Assembly (NCBI RefSeq): GCF_005889735.1
Contig: NZ_VCKY01000032.1
Coordinates: 1 to 60,506, forward strand
Source of the DNA: Nonomuraea turkmeniaca
GTDB taxonomy: Bacteria > Actinomycetota > Actinomycetes > Streptosporangiales > Streptosporangiaceae
Length of the DNA stretch: 60,506 nucleotides
Direction: 5' to 3'
Shown: positions 16,110-24,110 of the stretch, one piece after another
Layout of the letters: each line of letters begins with the position of its first letter
Position numbering within the stretch: position 1 is the stretch's first letter
Position numbers and translations under genes: made by a program
The notes under the pieces: generated by a model
Database searches by the model: none
Told to the model about the DNA's origin: nothing
What the model saw: the letters and a program-made list of their open reading frames with translations, nothing else

Positions 16110-16955
16110 ATGCGCGGTCTGACCGACAACGAGCTGGGCAGGTTCCTCCGTTCGCGGCGGGAACAACTCGACCCGTCCAGATACCTCGACCCATCCGGAT
16201 ATGTCGACAGGCCCGCGAACCGGCGCCGCACACCCGGTCTGCGCCGCTCGGAGATCGCCGCGCGAGCCAACATCAGCGTCGAGTGGTACACGCGTCTGGA
16301 ACAGGGCCGGGGCGGCGTGCCGTCGGCGAAGGTCCTCGACGCCGTCTGCGACGCGCTGGAGCTCCGTCCCGACGAACGAGAACACGTCCACCTCCTCGCC
16401 TTCGGCCGCGCCGGACCCGCGGTCGAGCAGCTGGGGGAGGAGGATCTCGCGCGGCTCCAGCGGTTGGTAGACGCCATTACGTGCCCTGCGTACATCAAGT
16501 CCGCGGCCTGGGATGTCGTGGTGTGGAACGCCGCCGCGGCCTCGCTGCTCACCGATTACGACCAGATCCCGATCGGCCGGCGCAACGTACTGCGGATCTT
16601 GTTCTCCGATCCGGCCGCCCGTGCCCGGGTCGACGGCTGGTGGCACGAGGCGAAGCTCGCCGTCGCCACCTTCCGCCTCGAACTCGGCCGGTGGGCTTTC
16701 ACCTCCCCGGAAGCCGACCGCCTGATCGGCGACCTGTACTCATCGAGCCCGGACTTCGCCGCGATCTGGGACCTCAACGAGGTCGGTCACCTCGGGCAAG
16801 GAGTCAAGGACCTCGCGGTGCCGGGGTCGGGGCGCGTCCGCATGCAGTACGAAGCGCTCAGCCTCGATGCCTATGCCGGTTTCGGACTGGTGATCTACAA
16901 CTTCCTCCCCGCGGACCAGCCCACTGTCCCGGGGTCACCGCGAAGTCCTCGGTGA
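16110..16955 (+). CDS. XRE-family regulator with MmyB-like ligand domain
   Basis: A 281-residue regulator. The helix-turn-helix is at about 10-90 (LGRFLRSRREQLDP, RRTPGLRRSEIAARANISVEWYTRLEQG). The C-terminal MmyB-like domain (about 105-270) starts with ITCPAYIKSAAWDVVVWNAAA and is typical of fatty-acid- or small-molecule-sensing actinobacterial repressors. A second XRE/MmyB regulator occurs at 20261. It follows the SnoaL-like gene, which may be its target. Confidence 0.88.
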   Translation: MRGLTDNELGRFLRSRREQLDPSRYLDPSGYVDRPANRRRTPGLRRSEIAARANISVEWYTRLEQGRGGVPSAKVLDAVCDALELRPDEREHVHLLAFGRAGPAVEQLGEEDLARLQRLVDAITCPAYIKSAAWDVVVWNAAAASLLTDYDQIPIGRRNVLRILFSDPAARARVDGWWHEAKLAVATFRLELGRWAFTSPEADRLIGDLYSSSPDFAAIWDLNEVGHLGQGVKDLAVPGSGRVRMQYEALSLDAYAGFGLVIYNFLPADQPTVPGSPRSPR

Positions 16956-17264
16956 ACAGCGCCTGGCAGCCGACCTCGATCCGGCTCCTCGCCGTGGTGC
17001 CGGATGACGATGCGGACGTCGAGCATGGTGATCCAGGGCGATCGGATGGGGAGGGCCGTCGCCGGGCCGCCAGAGCTGGTTGTCCCAGCCCCGCGCGCCG
17101 ATCCGCAACGGCCCCCCGGACATGGGAGCATGCGTTCAAGCTGATGATGCGGGTCGCGTTAGCGACAGTCGCCTCTTTAGCCGTCACCGTGGTCGGCGCC
17201 CCCGGCGAGCGCTGGCGAGAACACATGGATCAGGAACGTGGGCCGCAAAGATCGAGTGTGTATC
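16956..17264. other. No recognisable gene
   Basis: Six-frame reading gives only short open frames without homology marks. Minus-strand fragments look protein-like in patches but do not form a domain. It is probably eroded DNA next to the IS21 relic. Confidence 0.4.
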
Positions 17265-17770
17265 ACCGCCACCGCTGCGTCTCGACCCGCGCTCTGGACA
17301 GGCCCAGCACTCGGGCGATCGCGGCCTTGAGGTTGTCGTGGCGCACTTTGCCGCGGTGCGCGCCTCCCAGCACGCTGAAGGCGTGCACGTGCCCTCCATA
17401 AACGCCTCTTGGCCGCTTGAGATGGTCGGTGCACCGCCTTGCCGGAGTACGACAGCCGGAAGGAGAACAGGTAGCAGGTCACGTGCCGTCCGCCCAGGCG
17501 CACTGCCACGTCGCCGAAGTCGACGTCGGCTTCTGCCCCAGGCAAGTGCGATTGCGGCACGAACGTCTGCTCCGGCGGCCCGCGCCCTCTTCCAGGCGTA
17601 TCTCCCGCCGCCGCGTGGCGACATAGGCCCGCACCATCCCATAGGAGATGCCCGCCGCAGCGTGCTCATCGAGCCGATCGAAGATCCGCTTGGCAGTGTG
17701 GCGTTGACTCGGGAGCGGCCGGAATACCCCAGAAGGGGACTGCGGACTGCCGTAGTCGCAGCTCAGCGGG
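17265..17770 (-). pseudogene. IS21-family transposase (IstA) relic
   Basis: The minus strand gives recognisable IstA segments in successive frames. QRHTAKRIFDRL and ISYGMVRAYVATRRREIR come from the N-terminal region. PQSHLPGAEADVDFGDVAVRLGG then FSFRLSYSGKAVH covers the start of the DDE domain, with the first Asp. GQEAFMEG and DNLKAAIARVLGLSRARVET follow. At least two frameshifts separate them and the ends are missing. No IstB gene is present. Confidence 0.7.
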
Positions 17771-18054
17771 TTCGACTGGTTCCACCGCGCTGCGCGGAAC
17801 CGGTTCAGCTTGGACGACTGCTCTTCGCCGTCTCCACCGGAGTCGCCCGGCCAGCCCGAATCACGCTCGGCGCCGTCGCTGTCCGGCCAGCCGTCCGGCC
17901 CCCTCGTCCGGCCCGCCTTGCTCGCTAACGCCACTTGAGCCTTTCCAACCTGGTCTTGCAGGTCAGCCCGGGTAGGGGGAGCCGCATATCGATGGGGGCG
18001 AGGCTCCGGGTAAGACAACAAATCGAGCAAAACCCGATGCCCCGACCGGGAGCG

Positions 18055-18260
18055 TCGTCTGTACTGTTTTACCCGTCAACGATCTCGTGGTCCAGCCGGA
18101 CCCTGAACCACCTGGCCGATCGCATCCACAACCGCCGCAACCAGCGTCGGTCTCGGTGGCGGCGCCTTGATGTGGGACGGCAGGCCCTGCTCGCCCTGGC
18201 TCACCTGCGCAACGGCGGCGCCTACACCCGGCCGCCGGCTGAGTCCGTGCTCGCCGGCGC
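18055..18260 (+). pseudogene. IS5-type (DDE_4) transposase N-terminal relic
   Basis: Encodes LFYPSTISWSSRTLNHLADRI and RSRWRRLDVGRQALLALAHLRNG. This matches the N-terminal region of actinobacterial DDE_Tnp_4 transposases (L-x-Y...S..T...A..I..HR...GSRWRRL..G.QALL.L.YLR.G). The sequence loses similarity after the LRNG segment. The C-terminal half of a similar transposase is at 19630-20054 on the other strand. Confidence 0.55.
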
Positions 18261-18378
18261 CGGAAGCCTCGCCCTCGGCGTCGCCGTCCACGCCGTACGC
18301 CGGCCACGCGCCTGAGGGGCGACCTACCGGCGCCGCCGCGGTTCAGGGCCAGGAAGGTGCGCAGACTGCGCGGGGTGG

Positions 18379-18930
18379 CTACTCGGAACGCCGCGGGGAC
18401 AGGCCGTCCAGCACTATGTCGACCGCTCTGTCCACGACGGTCCGGTCGCCCCGGGCGTTGGCCAGCGCTCTGATCAGCATGTAGACCTCATCTACCGTTG
18501 CGTCCGCGCGCACTTCACCGGCTTGCTGGCCGCGGGAGAGCAACTCCTCGACGGCTTCGCGCACCATAGTGGCCGCGGCCTCCACCTCGTCAGCGGAGCC
18601 TGTCGAGTCGGCGGGCTCCTCCAGCAACGCGACGAGCGTGAGCTTCGCCGGAGCGCCCGAGACCATCTCCCGGAACGTCTCCCGGAACGCCGCCCCGGCC
18701 TCGCCGCCCTCGCCCCGCGCCCGCGCTGTTTCGGCGAGCAGGGTGAGGTGCCGAACGATCGTGGCCTTGACCAGCGCCCGCTTGGTCGGGAAGTGTCGGA
18801 AGACGGTGCCGATTCCGACACCGGCCCGGCGCGCGACCTCCTCGGTCGAGCCGGCGTTGCCGGACTCGCCAAAGACCTCTTCGGCCGCGGCCAGCACCCG
18901 GTCCCGATTTGCCCGCGCGTCGCTCCGCAT
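18379..18930 (-). CDS. TetR/AcrR family repressor
   Basis: A 183-residue repressor. The helix-turn-helix covers about residues 8-55 (NRDRVLAAAEEVFGESG, VARRAGVGIGTVFRHFPTKRAL). The C-terminal domain matches the SbtR/TetR_C_49-like type seen in many actinobacteria. It is divergent from the SnoaL-like gene at 19051. Two tandem palindromic sites lie between the genes, so it probably represses both itself and that gene. Confidence 0.9.
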   Translation of the reverse strand: MRSDARANRDRVLAAAEEVFGESGNAGSTEEVARRAGVGIGTVFRHFPTKRALVKATIVRHLTLLAETARARGEGGEAGAAFRETFREMVSGAPAKLTLVALLEEPADSTGSADEVEAAATMVREAVEELLSRGQQAGEVRADATVDEVYMLIRALANARGDRTVVDRAVDIVLDGLSPRRSE

Positions 18931-18993
18931 CCCACCATCTTCCCTCCCCGGGAGTCCTGCTCCCGTAGGGCCCCGGTACCAACGCTTGCTATC

Positions 18994-19032
18994 CGGAGTT
19001 TTGACTCCGTATTATTCGGAGTGAAGACTCCG
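18994..19032. promoter_or_regulatory. Two tandem TetR operators, CGGAGT-N4-ACTCCG
   Basis: Two 16-bp copies, 18994-19009 and 19017-19032, with identical 6-bp arms and different 4-base centres, are spaced 23 bp centre to centre (about two helical turns). Together they form a larger imperfect inverted repeat (18989-19037). They lie in the gap between the TetR gene and its divergent neighbour, so one dimer pair could control both promoters. Confidence 0.8.
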
Positions 19033-19050
19033 GATAGAAGGGTAACCACG

Positions 19051-19485
19051 ATGCGAACCCCCGAAGACATATTCCGGGCCATGCTCGACGGCGCCTGCCG
19101 GCTGCAGAACGGTGATCGCGACCAGGTCGACAAGCTGGCCGAGTTCTACGCCGAAGAGACTGACGTGCGGCACCCGATGGCCCCACTCGGCGACACCCCG
19201 ATGCTCAGCCGCGAAGCACTCCGACAGCACTTCGCCGCGGCGGCGTCGGCTGGCCTGGCAGGCTTTCGCGTTGAGGATGTACGAGTCCATCACACTGCCG
19301 ACCCCGAGGTGGTCATCGGCGAGTTCACTTACCGCGGCGACGCGGGCTGGGCCACGCCAGGCATCATCGTCCTCCGGATCCGCGAAGGGCTGATCGTCGA
19401 GTCGCGGGACTACATCGACCATCTCGGGCTCGCTCGTGCCACAAACACACTCGACGCCCTCTGCGCACAGCTGACAAGGCCCTAA
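19051..19485 (+). CDS. SnoaL/NTF2-like family protein
   Basis: A 144-residue NTF2-fold protein: MRTPEDIFRAMLDGACRLQNG, LAEFYAEETDVRHPM, then VIGEFTYRGDAGW and LRIREGLIVESRDYIDHLGLA. This is the layout of SnoaL-like polyketide cyclase/ester hydrolase-type proteins, with the closing strand before the D-Y-I-D-H motif. ATG 19051 is used; the longer open frame upstream runs through the operators and is rejected. It is probably induced when the divergent TetR repressor releases the doubled operator. A hairpin terminator begins at the stop codon. Confidence 0.85.
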   Translation: MRTPEDIFRAMLDGACRLQNGDRDQVDKLAEFYAEETDVRHPMAPLGDTPMLSREALRQHFAAAASAGLAGFRVEDVRVHHTADPEVVIGEFTYRGDAGWATPGIIVLRIREGLIVESRDYIDHLGLARATNTLDALCAQLTRP

Positions 19486-19515
19486 GACGGTGACTCAATT
19501 GGTGAGTCACCGTCT
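19485..19515 (+). terminator. Hairpin terminator after SnoaL-like gene
   Basis: A perfect 13-bp stem (AGACGGTGACTCA and its complement) closes a 5-base loop and begins in the TAA stop codon. No clear T-run follows, so it is a strong hairpin rather than a classic intrinsic terminator. It could also serve the minus-strand relic. Confidence 0.65.
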
Positions 19516-19629
19516 AACCTGCATAAAAGAACCGCGCCGCTGGGCGGTTCGGCCTCGAACCTCGCCGACGGCGTCCACCACCCCGCTCGCGCCGGCGGTC
19601 CACACCGGCCACCTGAGCTGCTACGACGT

Positions 19630-20054
19630 GAGGTCAAACCGCCGGGTCCGACAACCTGCACGATCGTGGTCGTCCGGCGTGGGCTGCAGCGCAGCTTGAC
19701 CAACACCTTCCAGGTCTTGAGGGTGGCGATCGCGCGCTCGCCGCGGGCGCGGATCTTCGCGTGGGCGCGGTTCACGGTCTTCTGCCGGCGTGACAGCTTC
19801 GGCCTCAAGCGGCGCCGCTTGAACGGAGTGCGCACGCTGCCGCGGACACCTTGATAGCCCTTGTCGGCGAAGGTCATCACGTCTGCGCTGGTCAGTGCCT
19901 CGATGATGTCGTGCGTTGGGGCTGCGGTCAGGTCGTGGACCGAGCCGGGCAGGGTTAGGTGCGCCGCGCATACCCGCACGGCGCGCCAACCGGAACGCCC
20001 TGCTGTGGTCCCGCACTTGGTGAACCGGTTCGTCAGCCATTCCGAGCCACCCAA
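19630..20054 (-). pseudogene. IS5-type (DDE_4) transposase C-terminal relic
   Basis: About 140 codons of a DDE transposase: the Asp-bearing segment LPGSVHDLTAA, ADVMTFADKGYQG, then RARGERAIATLKTWKVL with the catalytic Glu region. The N-terminal half is missing, so the gene is dead. Its right border adjoins a truncated SDR start at 20133, suggesting insertion there. Confidence 0.7.
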
Positions 20055-20100
20055 TGGGATGCCGCTGGCAAGCGGCGCGTGCAGATGGGGAAGTGCTGTC

Positions 20101-20133
20101 CTACGCGCCGGCGATGAGGATGATCTTGCTCAT
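20101..20133 (-). pseudogene. Start of a truncated NAD(P)-dependent oxidoreductase
   Basis: ATG at 20133 follows GAGGAA and encodes MSKIILIAGA, then a stop. The peptide is the classic first strand of SDR or NmrA-like reductases, which continue T-G-x-x-G. The break coincides with the edge of the IS5-type relic, so the gene was probably cut by its insertion. It lies downstream of the XRE regulator on the same strand. Confidence 0.45.
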
Positions 20134-20260
20134 CGAGACACTATTCCTCGGGGGCTGCACCGGAAGGGTGCGGACGGCTGACGGATCACGGTGCCCGCAC
20201 CGGCTCGCCGCCGTGGAAACCCGAGGCGGGAGACGTGGCGGGGACCTGTCTCGGTTGGAT

Positions 20261-21160
20261 TCAGCCGACCGGTGTCGTCGCGTCCGTTCCCCAGCTGGCG
20301 AGCAGCCGTAGGGCCGTGGCGGACTCGGAGCCTGGTTCCGCGTGGTACGCGACCAGCACCTGGTCAGGGTTGTCGGGTAGGGGAAACATCTCGTACGAAA
20401 GGGTGAGTTCACCCACCAGCGGATGGTTCATCCGCAGCACACCATGGCTCTTGCGACGCACCTCGTGCGCGGCCCACAAGCGGCGGAACTCCTCGCTGCG
20501 CACCGACAGTTCGCCCACCAGCGAGGCGAGTTGCGGATCTTCGGGATGGCTGCCGGCGTGCATGCGCAGCATTCCGGCGATACCGCTCGCCTTGGGCTCC
20601 CAGTCGATGAACACCTCACGCATGCCGGGCGAGAGGAAGATCAGCCGGCCCCAGTTGCGTTCCTCGGGCGGTAGCTCGGCCCAGTTGCCGAACAGCGCGG
20701 CGGCCGGCCGGTTCCAGCCGAGGATGTCCATGCGGAATCCGTACACGTACGCGGGTACGTCCGTCATCGTGTCGAGAAGCTGCTGGATGGCGGGGCGCAA
20801 CCGTTGGGTCCGCGGTGACGGTTTGTTCGCCCGCTGCCGGGTGGGCTTGGCCAGGTGTGTCAGGTAGGCATGCTCGGTTTCGGTCAGCCGCAGGGCGCGG
20901 GCGATGGAGTCCAGGACCTCCACCGACACGTTGGCGCTGTTGCCCTGTTCGAGCTGGGTGTAGTACGAGGCCGACACGCCCGCCACCTGTGCCAGCTCCT
21001 CCCGGCGTAGCCCGGGCACCCGCCGTCGCCGTCCGTAGTCGGGCAGGCCGACGTCGGCGGGCTTGAGCCGGGCTCGGCGGCTGCGCAGGAATTCGCTGAG
21101 CTCGGCACGCCGATCGAGGCCGGCAGCCGACCCATCTCCGGAGGGAGTGAGGCTTGGCAT
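20261..21160 (-). CDS. XRE-family regulator with MmyB-like ligand domain
   Basis: A 299-residue regulator. Residues about 20-90 carry the helix-turn-helix (AELSEFLRSRRARLKP, RVPGLRREELAQVAGVSASYYTQLEQG). The MmyB-like domain (about 110-285) holds the usual MDILGWNRPAAALFG and MLRMHAGSHPEDPQL. ATG 21160 matches the family start; the longer frame adds 57 atypical residues. Such genes usually control an adjacent SDR. An intact SDR is divergent at 21433 and a truncated one follows on the same strand. Confidence 0.88.
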   Translation of the reverse strand: MPSLTPSGDGSAAGLDRRAELSEFLRSRRARLKPADVGLPDYGRRRRVPGLRREELAQVAGVSASYYTQLEQGNSANVSVEVLDSIARALRLTETEHAYLTHLAKPTRQRANKPSPRTQRLRPAIQQLLDTMTDVPAYVYGFRMDILGWNRPAAALFGNWAELPPEERNWGRLIFLSPGMREVFIDWEPKASGIAGMLRMHAGSHPEDPQLASLVGELSVRSEEFRRLWAAHEVRRKSHGVLRMNHPLVGELTLSYEMFPLPDNPDQVLVAYHAEPGSESATALRLLASWGTDATTPVG

Positions 21161-21432
21161 GCTGTCCAGTTTGCCCCATCCGCAACCGTCGTGCCTGCCA
21201 CTGCCAGCAGTAGGAAGACGGAAGGTAGCCAAAGCAGCGGATGGCTGTTCCCGGGCACGAACGGCAGGCTTGGCGATGTCCGGCCGGAACGGGAACCAGC
21301 GCCGATCAGCACGGTGCCTGAGTGATCTCACGTGGGGACCGCATCACGCGGCCGTCCGGCTTCTTCCCCATCAGCACCTCGGGCAGACGCGCTGTCGCGG
21401 CCTGCCCCGCCAGTTTCTTCTAGGAGCTCTTG

Positions 21433-22263
21433 ATGTCTCATACCTGGTTCATCACCGGAACCTCGCGAGGATTCGGCCGCGTCTGGGCCGAGGCCGCGCT
21501 CGGCCGGGGTGACAAGGTGGCCGCCACCGCCCGCAACGTCGCCACCCTCACCGACCTCGTCGACCGTTACGGCGGCAACGTCCTGCCGATCGCGCTCGAC
21601 GTCACCGACAAGTCCGCCGTGGACCTGGCCGTGAAGACGGCCCACGACCACTTCGGGCGGCTGGACGTCGTCATCAACAACGCGGGATACGGCCTGTTCA
21701 CCATGGCCGAGGAGGTCACCGAGCAGCAGGCGCGCGACCAGTTCGAGACCAACGTCTTCGGCGCTCTGTGGGTGACCCAGGCCGTCCTGCCGTATCTGCG
21801 CGAGCAGGGCTCGGGCCACATCATCCAGGTCTCCTCCATCGGCGGGCTGCGCGCGTTCCCCGGTGTCGGTATCTACAACGCGTCCAAGTGGGCGCTGGAA
21901 GGGATGAGCCAGGCTCTCGCCGGCGAGGTCCGCGGTTTCGGCATCAAGGTCACGATTGTCGAGCCGACCGGCTACGCCACGGACTGGGGCGGAAGTTCGG
22001 CCGTGCGCGCCGAACAGCTGCCCGTCTACGACGGTGTGCGCGAGGCCGTGGACACGTTCTGGAGCGGGGTGACCCCTGGCGACCCGCAGGGGACCGCCCC
22101 AGCCATCCTCCAGGTCGTCGATGCCGAGGAACCGCCGCTGCGGATCTTCCTCGGCGCAGGCCTGCTCGACTGGATGCGTGAGGAGTACGCGCAGCGCATC
22201 GCGAGCTGGGAGGAGTGGAATCACGTCTCGGAAGCGGCCATGGGCAGCCGCCCCGCTGCTTGA
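21433..22263 (+). CDS. Short-chain dehydrogenase/reductase (SDR)
   Basis: A 276-residue classical SDR that reduces or oxidises a carbonyl/alcohol with NAD(P). The nucleotide motif is T-G-x-x-x-G-x-G (TGTSRGFGR, residues 8-16), with NNAG near 85, VSSIGG near 135 and catalytic Y-N-A-S-K near 150. ATG 21433 follows AGGAG with a 6-base gap. It is divergent from the XRE/MmyB regulator, which probably represses it. The substrate is unknown. Confidence 0.92.
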   Translation: MSHTWFITGTSRGFGRVWAEAALGRGDKVAATARNVATLTDLVDRYGGNVLPIALDVTDKSAVDLAVKTAHDHFGRLDVVINNAGYGLFTMAEEVTEQQARDQFETNVFGALWVTQAVLPYLREQGSGHIIQVSSIGGLRAFPGVGIYNASKWALEGMSQALAGEVRGFGIKVTIVEPTGYATDWGGSSAVRAEQLPVYDGVREAVDTFWSGVTPGDPQGTAPAILQVVDAEEPPLRIFLGAGLLDWMREEYAQRIASWEEWNHVSEAAMGSRPAA

Positions 22264-22289
22264 CCCGGGTCTCGTTCGACCACAGAAAG

Positions 22290-22311
22290 CGCGGCCGGTG
22301 GACCGGCCGCG
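22290..22311 (+). terminator. Strong hairpin after the SDR gene
   Basis: A perfect 10-bp GC stem (CGCGGCCGGT and its complement) closes a tiny loop, 27 bp past the SDR stop. No T-run follows. It separates the SDR from the oxidoreductase operon. Confidence 0.55.
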
Positions 22312-22470
22312 TTCCACCGGCCGGAGGCTCACCGGCCTCCCCGCGGCGTACGGCTGTCCCCGGACGGGAGCGAGAGCACGGACCTCGCCGAGCCGGCCCA
22401 GCGGGGCTCCATAGAACGGAACAGGTCCTGACACCTGCCCGTGACCTACACCTCTCGGAGAGGGCCTTTC

Positions 22471-23121
22471 ATGGAAGAACGTATACTGGCCGAACCTTCG
22501 GATGCGGCGGCCGTATCCACCGAATTCGAGCCGACCCGGCGCACGGTCATCGCCGCCATGACCGCCGGTGTCGGCGGCGCCGTGGTGGTGGGCGGGTCCA
22601 CCGTCGCGGCGCCCGTGCTGGCGGCCGAGGAAGCCGTCGCCGCTGGGACGCCGCCGAGCGGCCGCCTTTCGCTGGCCGTCAACGGCGAGCGGCACACCGT
22701 CACTGTCGACAACCGCGCCTCGTTACTGGATCTGCTGCGCGAACAACTGGGCCTGACCGGCTCGAAGAAGGGCTGCAACGCCGGCGCCTGCGGGGCCTGC
22801 ACGGTCCTGGTCGACGGGCGGCGGGTCAACTCGTGCTTGACGCTGGCGGTGCGGCTGGAGGGTGCCGAGGTCACCACGATCGAGGGCCTCGCCCCAGGCG
22901 ACGGTGACCTGCATCCGCTGCAACAGGCCTTCATCGACCAGGACGCCTTCCAGTGCGGCTTCTGCACTCCCGGGCAGATCATGTCCGGCGTCGGCTGCAT
23001 CCAGGAGGGCCGCACCGGCTCCGCGGCGGAGGTCCGGGAGTGGATGAGCGGCAACCTCTGCCGCTGCGGATGCTACGTGAAGATCGTGCGTGCCGTCGGC
23101 CAGGCCGCACACGGGAAGTGA
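22471..23121 (+). CDS. paoA: Tat-exported [2Fe-2S] subunit of aldehyde oxidoreductase
   Basis: A 216-residue iron-sulfur subunit of a xanthine-oxidase-family enzyme, PaoA/YagT-like. The N-terminus is a Tat signal (T-R-R-T-V-I then a hydrophobic stretch ending VAAPVLAAEE). The ferredoxin domain has KKGCNAGACGACTVLVDG and a fourth Cys (VNSC). The C-terminal [2Fe-2S] domain has QCGFCTPGQIM and GNLCRCGC. It passes electrons from the Mo site toward FAD. ATG 22471 follows GGAGAGGG; the longer frame lacks support. It is the first gene of a three-gene operon and carries the only export signal, so the complex is probably exported folded. Confidence 0.92.
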   Translation: MEERILAEPSDAAAVSTEFEPTRRTVIAAMTAGVGGAVVVGGSTVAAPVLAAEEAVAAGTPPSGRLSLAVNGERHTVTVDNRASLLDLLREQLGLTGSKKGCNAGACGACTVLVDGRRVNSCLTLAVRLEGAEVTTIEGLAPGDGDLHPLQQAFIDQDAFQCGFCTPGQIMSGVGCIQEGRTGSAAEVREWMSGNLCRCGCYVKIVRAVGQAAHGK

Positions 23122-23129
23122 CGGAGCCC

Positions 23130-24110
23130 ATGTACCCCTTCTCCTACACCAAGGTCTCCGACACTCGCGCCGCCCTCGCGGCGGGCCGGAGCGGCGGCCG
23201 GTACATCGCGGGCGGTACCACGCTGGTCGACCTGATGCGTGAGACTGTCGAGCGCCCCGGCACGCTGGTCGACATCAGTGCTCTGCCGTTGCGGGAGATC
23301 ATGGTCACCGCGCGCGGGGGGCTGCGGATCGGCGCTCTGGTACGGATGGCCGAGGCCGCCGCGGATCCAAAGGTACGCGGTACCTTCCCGGTGATCTCGC
23401 AGGCACTGGAGCTGAGCGCGTCGGCCCAGCTGCGCAACATGGCCACCATCGGCGGCAACATCATGCAACGCACGCGGTGCGCGTACTTCCGTGACGTGAC
23501 GGCCGTCTGCAACAAGCGCGAACCCGGCTCGGGCTGCGCGGCGCGGGACGGCTTCCACCGTACACACGCGATCCTGGGCACTTCGGACCAGTGCGCGGCC
23601 ACGCATCCCTCCGATGTCGCCGTGGCGTTCGCGGCGTTGGAGGCGACCGTGCATCTGCTGGGCCCGGACGGGCAGCGCAGCGTCGCCTTCTCCGACTTCC
23701 TGCTCCAGCCGGGCCGCACCCCGAACCGTGAACAGGCCCTCCGGGCAGGGGAGCTGATCACAGCCGTGGAGATCCCGGCCCATCCCCGCCCGCTCCAGTC
23801 GGGCTACCTCAAGGTACGCGACCGGCAGTCCTACGAGTTCGCGCTCACCTCCGCCGCCGTCGCCCTGTACGTACGAGACGGAGTGATCCGGGAGGCGAAG
23901 GTCGCCGCCGGAGGCGTGGGCACCGTGCCGTGGAAGCTGCCCGCCGTCGAGCGCCGGCTCATCGGCGAACGGCCGTCCGCGGCCCTGTGGGCGCGCGCCG
24001 CCGAGCGGGCGGCAGACGGAGCGCGCCCCCTGGAACACAACCGCTTCAAGGTCGACCTGCTCAAACGCACGGTCGAACGCCAGCTGCGCATCGTAGGAGG
24101 TACCGAGTGA
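23130..24110 (+). CDS. paoB: FAD-binding subunit of aldehyde oxidoreductase
   Basis: A 326-residue PaoB/YagS-like FAD subunit. The FAD motif is YIAGGTTLVDLM near 30, with ATIGGNIMQRTRC near 110. An insert of about 45 residues bears four cysteines (RTRC, TAVC, SGC, DQC). It matches the PaoB-type insertion that holds an extra [4Fe-4S] cluster, absent from most relatives. The C-terminal CO-dehydrogenase-flavoprotein domain follows (LKVRDRQSYEFALTSAAVAL). It lies 8 bp after the [2Fe-2S] gene. It probably has no signal peptide of its own and is carried by its partner. Confidence 0.92.
   Translation: MYPFSYTKVSDTRAALAAGRSGGRYIAGGTTLVDLMRETVERPGTLVDISALPLREIMVTARGGLRIGALVRMAEAAADPKVRGTFPVISQALELSASAQLRNMATIGGNIMQRTRCAYFRDVTAVCNKREPGSGCAARDGFHRTHAILGTSDQCAATHPSDVAVAFAALEATVHLLGPDGQRSVAFSDFLLQPGRTPNREQALRAGELITAVEIPAHPRPLQSGYLKVRDRQSYEFALTSAAVALYVRDGVIREAKVAAGGVGTVPWKLPAVERRLIGERPSAALWARAAERAADGARPLEHNRFKVDLLKRTVERQLRIVGGTE

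Noticed and set aside
18523..19050. A 5' extension of the SnoaL-like gene
   Set aside because: It runs through the operators and opposite the TetR gene; ATG 19051 fits the family start.
21328..22695. A 455-codon minus-strand frame
   Set aside because: Antisense to the SDR and the [2Fe-2S] subunit, both of which carry catalytic motifs.
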